Of a DNA stretch of 64,000 nucleotides, positions 37,283-46,054 are shown in pieces. Both the position numbers and the translations under genes were made by a program. The number at the start of each line of letters is the position of its first letter. Within the stretch, counting starts at the first letter, position 1. Source of the DNA: Bacteriovoracaceae bacterium (lineage in GTDB: Bacteria > Bdellovibrionota > Bacteriovoracia > Bacteriovoracales > Bacteriovoracaceae); contig JARXAH010000016.1 of assembly GCA_029865945.1 (NCBI GenBank), forward strand, positions 1-64,000. Reading direction: 5' to 3'. The notes under the pieces are model-generated. The model saw nothing but the letters and a program-made list of their open reading frames with translations. It ran no database searches and was not told the origin of the DNA.

Positions 37283-39931
37283 TTAATCTTTTAATTCTAA
37301 CGTCTCCAATGGAAGTGTATGCAATCCCATGGGATGTGCTGGCACAAACTTTACTTTTTCCGACCAAAGTCCAGAAGAGTTTGAGCCAAATACAAGAGGA
37401 GCAATAGTTCTGCTTGCTAGCGCCTCTATTTGTATTTTTTTATAGATGGAAAATCGCTCCTGCTGATCAATAATGGTACTGGTTTTATCGAGATAGTTAT
37501 CAATTAATTTGGATTGAATGTCGTATTTGTTAAATTCATTTCCTGAACGTAGATAAGATAAAAATGAGAGCGCCTCTGGGTAATCTAGAAACTTGCTTCT
37601 CATAAGTAGGTCAAAATTTTTGTTCTTGAGGGACGAAAAGTATTGTTCTTCAGAAATTTCTTCAACGATGAGTTCAATATTTTTTTTTGCCAAAATGGAT
37701 TGAACTTGATTAGCAATTAAAAGCATGTCTTCAAAACCTTTTAAAACTAATAAACGTAGATTTATTTTTGATTTTAGTTGAGGAATTTTTTCATGCAAGA
37801 TTGGTTCAATATCTGACTTAATTAAACTTCCACCAATACTTGGTGGAAGTATTCCATAAGACTTGACATAATTGGATCCAGGCATGGAAAAATTAAATTC
37901 AGATAAGATAGTATGTTGTATAATTTTACGCACGTTTTCTTTTATGGTCGGATTTAGACTAAGGAAAAGGATGCGAGTCGAAGCGGCAACATAAGGACTC
38001 CATTTTTTTATTTTTAATCTCTTTGTTTTTTCTATGCTGACGGAGACGGCGTCTAGGCAATCAATTTCTCCCTTGAGTGCTAAATCCGAAAGCTCTTCAT
38101 TGTTTGCTTTTACTTTTTTAATGATAATATTTGTGGGAGCTATTTTTGATAAATTTGAAAAAAAATTGTGTCGTAACGTTAAGCGATAGTGGGAATTAGT
38201 TTCTTCGAGTAATTCGTAAGGGCCAAGTCCTAGAAATTTTCCATCAGTCGTTAGTTTAAAAATTGAGCTATCAACGACAGCCAAATGGAGCAAGAAGAGT
38301 GGGTGAGGACGATCAAGGTTAAATTCAACTATGGTTGGAGATATTTTTCTTACTCCAAAATTCTTTTTGTGGTCATCACTTGAACCAGATAGATAAGCTT
38401 GCTTCGAGCCAGTTATATAAGACAAATCTACCGCCATTGAAGATCCAACTTGAAACATTCGATAAAAAGAATTCACAACGTCTTGCGCATCAAGTTTCGA
38501 GCCATCAGTGAAGAATGCTTGCTTTAAATGAAGTAAATATTTCTTTCCAGAATCTTTTATCTCAAAACTTTCAGTAAGTTCCGGCATCACCTGTAAATCA
38601 GGTGTTAATCGGAAAAGACCACGATGAAGTTGTAAATTAAAAAATACCGAATTTACCGACTCAAGTTTGTGTGGATCACGGGTTATGTTTTCTGAAGTTG
38701 TAAAAAGATTTAAAGTTTGTGCTTCTGTCATATTTGGATCTCCTGTCATGACAGCTAAGGCAAATATGCCTAGTGAAACAATTTTATTACTGGACTTTTT
38801 AAACGCATACCCAGCAGCGATAGTTGCTCTCCAACTCATTTCAATTATGATATCAATCATACCTGTTGCTCCAACCCAAAATTCTCCTAGGGATCCAGTT
38901 AGTACAATGTTTGACTGTCTACTAGCACTGATAGAAGCATAATTTTCAGTAGGACAGTCCCTCATGAAATTTTTACTTATCCTGTTAAATAATATCCAGT
39001 AGGAAATATTTCTAACTAATGACATTGTTAGAACAGCTCCAGAATATTGTTGTAATAGGCCTTGTAAAAGTAAAGCAATCGATAATGTGTACCAAATAAG
39101 TTTTTCCGATATGATTTTTTTTTTATCAATCATTGGCGCAATCCATACAGCTAGTCCAAACGCACCCGATGCAAAAGGTAAAAAATTTGGATTTTCTAAA
39201 AATAATCTAGTATTAAGTGTATTCGCTCCAAACATTACAAGAGCCAAAATAAAATCTGAAATAGCAATAGTAGGAAGAAGTTTGTAATATTTCGAAAAAT
39301 TATTTTGTATGATAATTTTCTTTGAATAATTGCTTGAGGTGGTAAATATTTTTTTATTTTTACCATTAAAGAAAATAAGGATGATGAAACCATTTGCAAG
39401 GAATGTAATGAAATCGAAATAAATTGCGGTATTTAAAGAAAAATATTTTATAAATAATAAGCTTATAAATGTTCCAAAGATTATTGTTCCAAAGTCTGCT
39501 TTGTTTTTCAGTAATGCAAAGGAACCATCTTTTTTGTTTTTATCATCTAAGAATTTTGCAATCTTGGCCGAATTTGCAACTTGTAATGCGGTAAATAAGG
39601 ACTTTAAAGTAGTGGCAAAAAAGAAGGGAAAAAATATATTTTCTGAGAATAAGTTTGAAGATAATGCTAAAAACAAAGAAAGAATTCCTGCAATTAATTC
39701 ACAACTAACTAAAAGCTTAATTGGATCAATTTTATCTGCAGCGTGTCCTAGAAAATTGTTTACAACAAAGCCAGTAATCCGAAGTAGCCCTATTGTAACC
39801 CCAATGGCCCAAAGAGGGAGTCCAATTTCGCTTGAAAATGCCAATAGAGAAATTATATAAGTAGTAGACCCCAGTGAAGTTAAAAATGAACCAAATAAGA
39901 ACATTTTTGCATCTAGTGATATTGATCTCAT
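37283..39931 (-). CDS. MFS transporter fused to an oligopeptide-binding (SBP_bac_5) domain
   Basis: 882 residues in one frame. Residues about 1-390 are a multi-span MFS-type transporter (LWAIGVTIGLLRITGFVVNN, LGHAADKIDPIKLL). Residues about 405-882 are a family 5 extracellular solute-binding domain (VNSVFFNLQLHRGLFRL, PELTESFEIKDSGKKYLLHL, FTDGSKLDAQDVVNSFYRMF). A last hydrophobic stretch (IVSLGIFALAVMTG) joins them, placing the binding domain in the periplasm if the span count is odd. M401 is preceded by CAGGAG at good spacing, so an internal start making the binding domain alone is possible. It overlaps the dehydratase gene by ATGA. Probably handles the operon's peptide. Confidence 0.8.
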   Translation of the reverse strand: MRSISLDAKMFLFGSFLTSLGSTTYIISLLAFSSEIGLPLWAIGVTIGLLRITGFVVNNFLGHAADKIDPIKLLVSCELIAGILSLFLALSSNLFSENIFFPFFFATTLKSLFTALQVANSAKIAKFLDDKNKKDGSFALLKNKADFGTIIFGTFISLLFIKYFSLNTAIYFDFITFLANGFIILIFFNGKNKKIFTTSSNYSKKIIIQNNFSKYYKLLPTIAISDFILALVMFGANTLNTRLFLENPNFLPFASGAFGLAVWIAPMIDKKKIISEKLIWYTLSIALLLQGLLQQYSGAVLTMSLVRNISYWILFNRISKNFMRDCPTENYASISASRQSNIVLTGSLGEFWVGATGMIDIIIEMSWRATIAAGYAFKKSSNKIVSLGIFALAVMTGDPNMTEAQTLNLFTTSENITRDPHKLESVNSVFFNLQLHRGLFRLTPDLQVMPELTESFEIKDSGKKYLLHLKQAFFTDGSKLDAQDVVNSFYRMFQVGSSMAVDLSYITGSKQAYLSGSSDDHKKNFGVRKISPTIVEFNLDRPHPLFLLHLAVVDSSIFKLTTDGKFLGLGPYELLEETNSHYRLTLRHNFFSNLSKIAPTNIIIKKVKANNEELSDLALKGEIDCLDAVSVSIEKTKRLKIKKWSPYVAASTRILFLSLNPTIKENVRKIIQHTILSEFNFSMPGSNYVKSYGILPPSIGGSLIKSDIEPILHEKIPQLKSKINLRLLVLKGFEDMLLIANQVQSILAKKNIELIVEEISEEQYFSSLKNKNFDLLMRSKFLDYPEALSFLSYLRSGNEFNKYDIQSKLIDNYLDKTSTIIDQQERFSIYKKIQIEALASRTIAPLVFGSNSSGLWSEKVKFVPAHPMGLHTLPLETLELKD

Positions 39932-40428
39932 ATAATATTTTCCGGAATCGTTGATTTATATTTAGTTTTGTACCATTCGACATATAAAATATTTTTATCA
40001 ACATAGAATGAAAAGTTTTTAGATGAGATTGACTTTATTTGTGTGTATTCAAATATTCTAAAAGTAAACATAATAATCGACTGGTTCTTTAATTTTTCAA
40101 TTCGATCTCTACAAAATAAAAACGATAAAACTTGACCGCTTCTTGAAATATCTTGATTGACTAAATCATTTTGCATTACAAGTTTATTTTCTCTATTGGT
40201 ATCCAAGTAAAATATATCCTTGGACCCAAGGAATGTATAAAAAAAGGGTATGTCTCCTCTTTCAAGTTGTTCTCGTTCTTCGGGTAAAAATTGGTGAGAT
40301 AAAGTTTGATATTCACTCGTAGGACGAATGAGAACTCTAATCGGAAATTTATCAACATTTGGTATTGAAGCGATCGAGTCGATAATTTGGTTGTTGTGCC
40401 GTGATAACAGATTATATCTATGAAACAT
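39928..40428 (-). CDS. LanM-type dehydratase (DUF4135), C-terminal half in a second frame
   Basis: 166 residues from the first ATG, but the frame is open further upstream to about 40507 and encodes LLRYTSQDNSKVFEEYLIAA before that ATG, which clearly continues the domain. Signature of the DUF4135 C-terminal half: FPIRVLIRPTSEYQTL (the Arg and Thr of the LanM active site) and EEREQLERGDIPFFYTF (the ExxxLxxGDIPyF block). With 40500-40970 it forms one ~347-residue dehydratase domain interrupted at a T7 run. No LanC-like cyclase domain follows; the stop overlaps the MFS-SBP start. Confidence 0.78.
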   Translation of the reverse strand: MFHRYNLLSRHNNQIIDSIASIPNVDKFPIRVLIRPTSEYQTLSHQFLPEEREQLERGDIPFFYTFLGSKDIFYLDTNRENKLVMQNDLVNQDISRSGQVLSFLFCRDRIEKLKNQSIIMFTFRIFEYTQIKSISSKNFSFYVDKNILYVEWYKTKYKSTIPENII

Positions 40429-40499
40429 AGATTCAGCAGCTGCTATAAGATACTCTTCAAAAACCTTGGAATTGTCTTGACTAGTATAGCGAAGTAGTT

Positions 40500-40970
40500 T
40501 TAAAAAAATGATTTTTTGTTTGAATTATTTTTTTGAGGAAGTAGATGACTGTCTGCAGGGCTTTCACATTTAAAAAAAAGACATTCGATATCTACAATTT
40601 GAGTTTTATCTTTTGTGATTAGAACATTTTCGTGGTGCAAATCAACTATACCAAAAACTGTGGCTATTGCCATTAGCTCACCGAAATTATTCCAAGAATC
40701 TATATTTGGAGTATTATTTTCCTTTACTTCTTTGACTTCTCCATGATCAAATTTTTCATTTGTCGCATAGCATAGTGAACCCATAGGTTCAAGCAAATCT
40801 AATCCAGCGGCATCAATTATATTTTTTCTTAATGTTGAATGATGAGATAGTAACTGATACTCCCAGAAAACTACTCTAGGTTTTACAAATAAACAATGGT
40901 CTTCCTTGACCACTTTGTGAACATACTTACCGAAATTATGAACATCACCTTTTCGGTCAATAAAATTCAT
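40500..40970 (-). CDS. LanM-type dehydratase (DUF4135), N-terminal half
   Basis: 156 residues. Matches the catalytic core of class II lanthipeptide synthetases: GDVHNFGKYV (D9, H11), FVKPRVVFWE (K30 in VKPR), GIVDLHHENVLI (D110, H112, E114, N115) and IVDIECLFF (D127). In LanM enzymes these residues bind ATP and phosphorylate, then eliminate, Ser/Thr side chains. The usual ~200-residue LanM N-terminal region is missing. It ends at TTT TTT TAA; one extra T continues smoothly into the 39928-40428 frame. The start codon overlaps the stop of the peptide ORF by one base (TGATG). Confidence 0.82.
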   Translation of the reverse strand: MNFIDRKGDVHNFGKYVHKVVKEDHCLFVKPRVVFWEYQLLSHHSTLRKNIIDAAGLDLLEPMGSLCYATNEKFDHGEVKEVKENNTPNIDSWNNFGELMAIATVFGIVDLHHENVLITKDKTQIVDIECLFFKCESPADSHLLPQKNNSNKKSFF

Positions 40971-41050
40971 CAGAATCCAGTTTCACTTTGATTAGTGTTC
41001 GCAGATGCTTCTAAATTAGCAAGATCAATAATGATTTCGACATTTTCCAT
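40970..41050 (-). CDS. Candidate RiPP precursor peptide, 26 residues
   Basis: ATG 41050 to TGA 40970-40972, with TTTAGGAG just upstream. The first half is MENVEIIIDLANLEA, acidic and aliphatic; it resembles the class III lanthipeptide leader box (two aliphatics-x-L-Q-x-L-E). The second half is SANTNQSETGF, with two Ser and two Thr, no Cys and a C-terminal Phe. It is translationally coupled to a LanM-type dehydratase. I infer a precursor whose Ser/Thr are phosphorylated or dehydrated. Alternative: a short leader ORF controlling the dehydratase. Confidence 0.6.
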   Translation of the reverse strand: MENVEIIIDLANLEASANTNQSETGF

Positions 41051-41641
41051 AATTCTCCTAAAAATTGAGGGTTAGATGATAGTAAGGAACCTGTTTAACT
41101 GTTTTCAATTAGAAAGTAAATATATCCGTAGCCTATGAGAGTTCATAACTTCACGAGCTAGAAATGCCAAAAATTACTAAAACAAGTTATTAGTGGTGTC
41201 CCAAGTTTTAAGCTTTATGGGCTTGATTGGGATTCGAATTGCTACGCTTTATAGAAAATAGGCGCAAATTATATAGGAAAATCGCTATTGGCAGGGTTCT
41301 GGCGGTTCTTCTAAAGAGGTTACGTTATCTGTCTTTAATTCTCTTATTTATTCGGTAGCAAGAAAACAGAAAAGGAAAATAGAAATATAGCGTCGGTGGG
41401 AAAGTGAGATTTATTGAAGCTATCTAATTCACGCTGCAGTGCTTTGATGAAAATGGCATAATATTAATCGAATTTTTTTGTGAAATGTCTTCTCTCTTTT
41501 TTTCGCTATCATAGGAAAAAGAGGGAGTAGTCATGTTTGCCGCAAATAATATACTTGAAATCTTTTTAGGATAGTAGAACAGTTGGGTATTTAACTTCTA
41601 ATTGAACTGAATATAAAAAGGTATTGTGGAAGAGTAGAAAA
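41051..41641. other. 590-base non-coding stretch upstream of the peptide operon
   Basis: No gene of convincing quality. It contains the promoter candidate at 41079-41108. A 13-codon plus-strand frame (41533-41574) is considered too short to call. The region is strongly A+T-rich. Confidence 0.5.
41079..41108 (-). promoter_or_regulatory. Candidate promoter of the peptide operon
   Basis: On the minus strand TTGAAA (41103-41108), an 18-nt spacer and TACTAT (41079-41084) precede the peptide ATG at 41050 by 28 nt. This leaves room for the AGGAG ribosome site. Confidence 0.45.
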
Positions 41642-42013
41642 TTACAAGATTTCTAAGTAGTTAATAAAAAGATATAAATTAAGAAAAAAATAAAATAGGG
41701 CCGGAAGGATAGCTACGAATTTATCGTGAATTTTTATTCGCGCCATGATTCCTAGGAACATAAGTAGAGTAAGGCCAATAGTCGAGAGCGAGAAAACGTA
41801 TAATATTTGAAACTTTACGCCAACAAGAATTCCTAGGCCTCCGAGCAATTCGAGCGCTCCCGTTAGCTTTCTAAATTTACTTAGCCCGTAGCGCTGAAAT
41901 TCCATGTGCATATGTTGTGTGAAGAGACAGAGCAAACCATAGACAATAAATGAGAGGGAAGAAAAGAGACTTAAGAATAAAATGATAGGCGAAAAATTAG
42001 GGTTGTAAGACAT
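41642..42013 (-). CDS. DoxX-like membrane protein
   Basis: 123 residues with four membrane spans. The segment FQRYGLSKFRKLTGALELLGGLGIL is the DoxX signature (conserved Gly/Glu in the second helix). The family is loosely linked to thiosulfate or redox metabolism; role here unknown. Divergent from a second DoxX-like gene at 42093. Confidence 0.8.
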   Translation of the reverse strand: MSYNPNFSPIILFLSLFSSLSFIVYGLLCLFTQHMHMEFQRYGLSKFRKLTGALELLGGLGILVGVKFQILYVFSLSTIGLTLLMFLGIMARIKIHDKFVAILPALFYFFLNLYLFINYLEIL

Positions 42014-42092
42014 GTCTTAATCTATCACAATAATTTGTAGATGAGAGAATGAATCGAGATGGAAGCTATAAATATTATCGAGTGAGGTTAAA

Positions 42093-42428
42093 ATGTTGAC
42101 GACTGTTGAATTATTGGAAGTCTTAAAAATTATTATCTTTAGTTCCGTGCTCTTTGTTTGGGTCATTAGGTATCAAAATATCGTCGCTGAATTCAAACAG
42201 TTCAAATACCCAGATTGGCTCAGAGATTTGGTGGGGATTTTAAAAATTACTTTTGTGGTCATGTTGATGAGAAGCGACGTTTCACTTGTGAAGCTAGGGG
42301 CGATGGGAATTATTTTCCTTATGCTGATGGCGTTAATCACACATCTTAAGAGTAAAAGTCCTCCCTTTAAAATGTTGCCTTCGCTTACTCTGTTGATTTT
42401 AAGTTTTTCGGTTTTTACACTCGCTTAA
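42093..42428 (+). CDS. DoxX-like membrane protein
   Basis: 111 residues, about four spans. YPDWLRDLVGILKITFVVML corresponds to the DoxX_2 pattern, followed by LGAMGIIFLMLMALITHLKSK. Probably a distant relative of its divergent neighbour (41642-42013), with 79 bases between the two starts. Confidence 0.7.
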   Translation: MLTTVELLEVLKIIIFSSVLFVWVIRYQNIVAEFKQFKYPDWLRDLVGILKITFVVMLMRSDVSLVKLGAMGIIFLMLMALITHLKSKSPPFKMLPSLTLLILSFSVFTLA

Positions 42429-42447
42429 TCATGCTTCCTTTTCGGTC

Positions 42448-42482
42448 TTGACCAAAATGGAGTGGCAGTCCATAATAGACAA
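42448..42482 (+). promoter_or_regulatory. Leaderless-type promoter with embedded palindrome (gene 42483)
   Basis: TTGACC (42448-42453), 17-nt spacer, CATAAT (42471-42476), then only AGACAA before ATG 42483. No ribosome site fits. An odd palindrome ATGGAgTGgCAgTCCAT (42457-42473) fills the spacer and enters the -10. Confidence 0.65.
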
Positions 42483-43673
42483 ATGGAAAGTAAGTCTTTT
42501 TGGATTGATAGAGATTTATCAAATTCATTAAATTCTAACCACGAAGTCATTCAAATCATTCGTGGCCCACGACAGTGTGGAAAAACAAGCTTGATGCTTC
42601 ATCACGCTGAGGATTTTGTAGAAGTTTCGTTGGACGATCCCGGACTTCGCCACTTGGCGCAAACAGATCCAGAACTTTTTTTAGGCCAATTTAAGAATAA
42701 AAAAATTTTTATTGATGAGGCGCAATACGCCCCTGAGTTATTTCCTTCACTCAAACGCATGGCCGACTTGTATAAACGCGCCAATCCCAGTAAGCGAAAA
42801 ACAATTATTCGGTTGACCGGATCAAATCAAATTCTCATGGACCGAAACGTAAAAGAAAGTTTGGCTGGTAGGGCCAGTTTTTTTGAGTTAAATACGTTAA
42901 GTGTTTCAGAAATTAGACGTTATTCTCCCACACCCATTCAAGAAATCCTTTACCAAGGGGGGTGGCCAGAACTCTACGCAAACCCGGGTGTGCGGAAAGT
43001 AGAAAAATTTTTAGATGATTTTATTAATAGCTACGTGGAAAAAGATGTTGTCTTGGCAGCAGGTATTCAAAAAGGAAAAGAGTTTTTACTTTTCTTGCGT
43101 TTACTGGCAGGAAGAGTGGGGCAGCTGGTCGATCTCACTCATCTTGGTAACGAGGCAGGGGTTAATAATAAAACCATCAAAGAATGGATTTCAGTTTTGG
43201 AACGAATGCACTTAATTGCACTGGTAATGCCATACTCATCAAATCTTTCAAGTCGTTTGATTAAGACACCCAAAGTTTATTTTTTAGATACCGGACTTGC
43301 CTGTCGACTACAGGGACAAAGTGGGCCAAGTTCCATGCTGACTTCACCACAGCAAGGGCCGATGTTTGAGAATTTGGTTTTTAGTGAACTTTATAAACTT
43401 AGTATTAACTATCAGCTTGGGTGGAGAATTTATTTTTGGCGCTCTAAAGCTGGAGAAGAAATTGATTTTCTTATTCAAAAATCAGCACATGATTACTTTT
43501 TTCTTGAGGTTAAAGTAAGCGCACAAAATTTAGGAGATATAAGTAAGTACCCTGAGATAAAAAAAGTTTTTGAAAAAAAAATTCCTCCCATCTATCTTTG
43601 CCACCAGGAGGGGGAGCGAGTTCTTGGGCCTAATGTTCCCATCGCATTTTTGAAAGAATTTCTCCTAAAATAA
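42483..43673 (+). CDS. AAA ATPase with DUF4143 domain (pair A/B)
   Basis: 396 residues from ATG 42483. Walker A GPRQCGKTS, Walker B IFIDEAQ, and sensor LTGSNQILMD of AAA_14. Then comes a winged-helix-like segment (EAGVNNKTIKEWISVLERM). The DUF4143 end has GEEIDFLIQ...FFLEVKVS, the D...ExK pattern of PD-(D/E)XK folds. Closest relative in the window is 58608-59804, similar along its whole length. Function of the family (COG1373) is unproven; autoregulation and a defence or addiction role are my inference. Confidence 0.88.
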   Translation: MESKSFWIDRDLSNSLNSNHEVIQIIRGPRQCGKTSLMLHHAEDFVEVSLDDPGLRHLAQTDPELFLGQFKNKKIFIDEAQYAPELFPSLKRMADLYKRANPSKRKTIIRLTGSNQILMDRNVKESLAGRASFFELNTLSVSEIRRYSPTPIQEILYQGGWPELYANPGVRKVEKFLDDFINSYVEKDVVLAAGIQKGKEFLLFLRLLAGRVGQLVDLTHLGNEAGVNNKTIKEWISVLERMHLIALVMPYSSNLSSRLIKTPKVYFLDTGLACRLQGQSGPSSMLTSPQQGPMFENLVFSELYKLSINYQLGWRIYFWRSKAGEEIDFLIQKSAHDYFFLEVKVSAQNLGDISKYPEIKKVFEKKIPPIYLCHQEGERVLGPNVPIAFLKEFLLK

Positions 43674-43685
43674 AATGGCGGGCGC

Positions 43686-43714
43686 TTTTCCACTTTTTCT
43701 AGTAAAGTGGAAAA
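43686..43714. promoter_or_regulatory. 11-bp perfect inverted repeat abutting a start codon
   Basis: TTTTCCACTTT (43686-43696) and AAAGTGGAAAA (43704-43714) with a 7-nt loop; the right arm ends immediately before ATG 43715. A TAGTAA -10-like hexamer lies in the loop, but no good -35 is visible. It is too close to the ATG to be a terminator for the previous gene alone; an operator is likely. Confidence 0.6.
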
Positions 43715-44865
43715 ATGTTTGACAGATTATTTGGCCTTCCAAAAGATCAGCATGTCTTTATCTTTGGCCCAAGAGGTGTAGGGAAGACGTCATGGCTTAA
43801 AAGCAATTATCCTAAAGCTCCTTATTTTGATTTGCTTGAAGCCGAAATCTACTTCGAATTATCCAGAAAACCAACTTCACTCTTGGAGCGTATTGGCCCT
43901 CATTATCGCGGGCCCGTGATCATTGATGAGGTTCAAAAACTTCCCTCTTTGCTTGATGAAATTCACCGCTTAATCGAAACCAAGAATTTAAAAATCACTT
44001 TTATTTTGACAGCTTCAAGCGCTCGTAAATTGAAACGAAGTGGAGTGAACCTTTTGGCGGGAAGGGCGCATGTCTATCATTTTTATCCACTTACCTCGCA
44101 GGAAATAGGTGCTGAGTTTCAATTAAAGAAGGCGTTAAAGTTGGGGATGCTCCTTCCTGTTGGTTTAAGATTTCAGGGGCAATTTCAGGCGAAAATTATT
44201 TAAAGTCTTATATTACGACTTACCTTGAGCAAGAAATAAAACTCGAAGGACTGACGAGAAATATTTATTCGTTTCAAAAATTTTTAGAAGCGGCATCTTT
44301 TTCTCAAGGGGCGCCCTTAAATATTTCCGCCGTGTCTTCAGATTGTGGAGTGGAGCGCCGGACAGTAACAAATTATTTTGAAATATTAAGTGACCTGTTG
44401 ATTAGTTACGAATTATCTTTGTTTACCAAACGAGCAAAAAGAGAGCTCATTAAGCATCGCAAATTTTATTTTTTTGATGCAGGATTATTTCGTACATTAA
44501 AGCCAACAGGGCCCTTGGATAGTGAGTCCGAGTTAAATGGTTTAGTTTTTGAAACGTTAGTTTTACAAGAGCTAATGGCCCTCAATGAATACTTGGGGTG
44601 GGGTTATCAAATTAGTTATTGGCATACAAAAAAGCATGAAGAAGTGGATTTTATCCTCTACGGAAAGAGAGGATTTTTTGCCATTGAAGTTAAGTCGTCC
44701 AATCGCTTGCGTGATAAAGATTTTGAGAGCTTAGAATTATTTATGCAAGACTATCCCGAATCTAAGGGCATGATGATATACGGTGGTGAAAAATCCTACT
44801 GGAATAAAAAAATAGAAGTCATACCAGCTAATTTCTTTTTTAAGAATTTAAAAAATTTATTTTGA
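43715..44865 (+). pseudogene. AAA ATPase with DUF4143 domain (pair E/F), frameshifted
   Basis: Two frames together give a full-length protein. Frame 1 (43715-44203) has Walker A GPRGVGKTS, VIIDEVQKLPSLLDE and TASSARKLKRSGVNLLAGR. Frame 2, open to 44865, resumes as LPSCWFKISGAISGENYLKS and contains a winged helix and HEEVDFILY...FFAIEVKSS. The break is at about 44148-44152 (ATGCTCCTTCC); one extra C restores GMLPSCWF. Its homologue at 46451-47611 is intact. Either a recent loss, or a sequencing error at a short homopolymer. Confidence 0.8.
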
Positions 44866-44968
44866 ATGATTTATTAAATTGAAGTCTTATCTAAGGTTAA
44901 AGTCTATTATAAATCCTAGATTTTTAATAAATAAGTAAAAATGATGAAGTTCACAAAAAAATAATTTT

Positions 44969-46054
44969 TTAATTGCATTTAAATTTTCCTTCGAAATACC
45001 CTTTCTCTACGTAACTATTTAGTAAATTATCCTTGCAAAGCCTTAATTTAAAATTATTTAAAGCATATTCTTTCTCATCAATAGATAGAAAGCGGTGTGG
45101 AGAATTAATGGAAATATTTCCTGGGATAGTTTCATCATAAATATATTCAATGCCTTCTGAATCAACATACCTTAGAAAGTGATTTACTGAACCATCTAGT
45201 CTCGAGGGGGGTTCTTTAATTATTGTTAAATTACTTTCTGATAATTTATTGAATTCTTGGCTTTTGATTCGAATAATTGGAAGTTTTAATTCCTTTGCAA
45301 GTTTAAGTAATGAATTTTCGTCGACAACTAGAACTCCGTTTTCGTCAGCCATCACGAAAATGGCTTGTATTTTTAAATCCAGAGTCTTACCAGTACTTGA
45401 TGCAAAAGCTATCTCATTGTAGATTTTACGCTTACTACCTGAGGCAATTAGGTCCACAGGTGAGATTTCTTTTTTTGGGAATTTTCTTTTGTATTCTTCA
45501 ATTGTAGTACGAAGTTCATTTGAGTATATAACTGGGTCTTCATCATATATCCGAACACCTGAAGGAGACCATGCATCCGAATCAGAAAACGCGATAATGT
45601 TATTATGATCCCAGCTTCCAATTATAAAACCTACCGTGGAAAATGTATTCTGGAAAAAATAGGGAGCAATGATAGAAGTCGCAATAACCTGAAGTGGAAC
45701 TTTTTCTTTGAAATCTAACTTAAAATTAGAGATGGACTGATTTTTGAAAAAGTTAATATCATAAATACTATTTAAAAAAAAATCTCGCATTTTTCTTAGG
45801 ATTCCATCTGGAGTCTTGTAAATTTTGTAATCGCTACTCCAACCTAATTCGATTGCATGTACTTGATAAACGCTTCCAATAGGGGCATCTGAGATTATTT
45901 TGTTAGGATCATAAGTGGGAAGATCAGTGAATTTACCATTTGACCACTTATAATTACCGTAGTGAGAATTAATAACTTTAGCGTCGCACTCTTTGCTTGC
46001 AAGTGCAGGATTCGCTCCAAAAAATAAAAAAAAATAAGTTAAAATTTTATTCAT
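44969..46054 (-). CDS. Exported protein of unknown family
   Basis: 361 residues. Signal peptide at 1-20 (MNKILTYFFLFFGANPALAS). The mature protein is Lys/Ile/Asn-rich with Cys near both ends (KECDAKV, LRLCKDN, a final FKCN). No family recognised. Composition is A+T-rich like the surrounding island, and it stands alone in the opposite direction to its neighbours. Confidence 0.65.
   Translation of the reverse strand: MNKILTYFFLFFGANPALASKECDAKVINSHYGNYKWSNGKFTDLPTYDPNKIISDAPIGSVYQVHAIELGWSSDYKIYKTPDGILRKMRDFFLNSIYDINFFKNQSISNFKLDFKEKVPLQVIATSIIAPYFFQNTFSTVGFIIGSWDHNNIIAFSDSDAWSPSGVRIYDEDPVIYSNELRTTIEEYKRKFPKKEISPVDLIASGSKRKIYNEIAFASSTGKTLDLKIQAIFVMADENGVLVVDENSLLKLAKELKLPIIRIKSQEFNKLSESNLTIIKEPPSRLDGSVNHFLRYVDSEGIEYIYDETIPGNISINSPHRFLSIDEKEYALNNFKLRLCKDNLLNSYVEKGYFEGKFKCN

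Noticed and set aside
41533-41574. 13-codon plus-strand ORF (MFAANNILEIFLG) with a GAGGG upstream
   Set aside because: Too short to support, on the opposite strand to the peptide operon, and without homology I can recognise.
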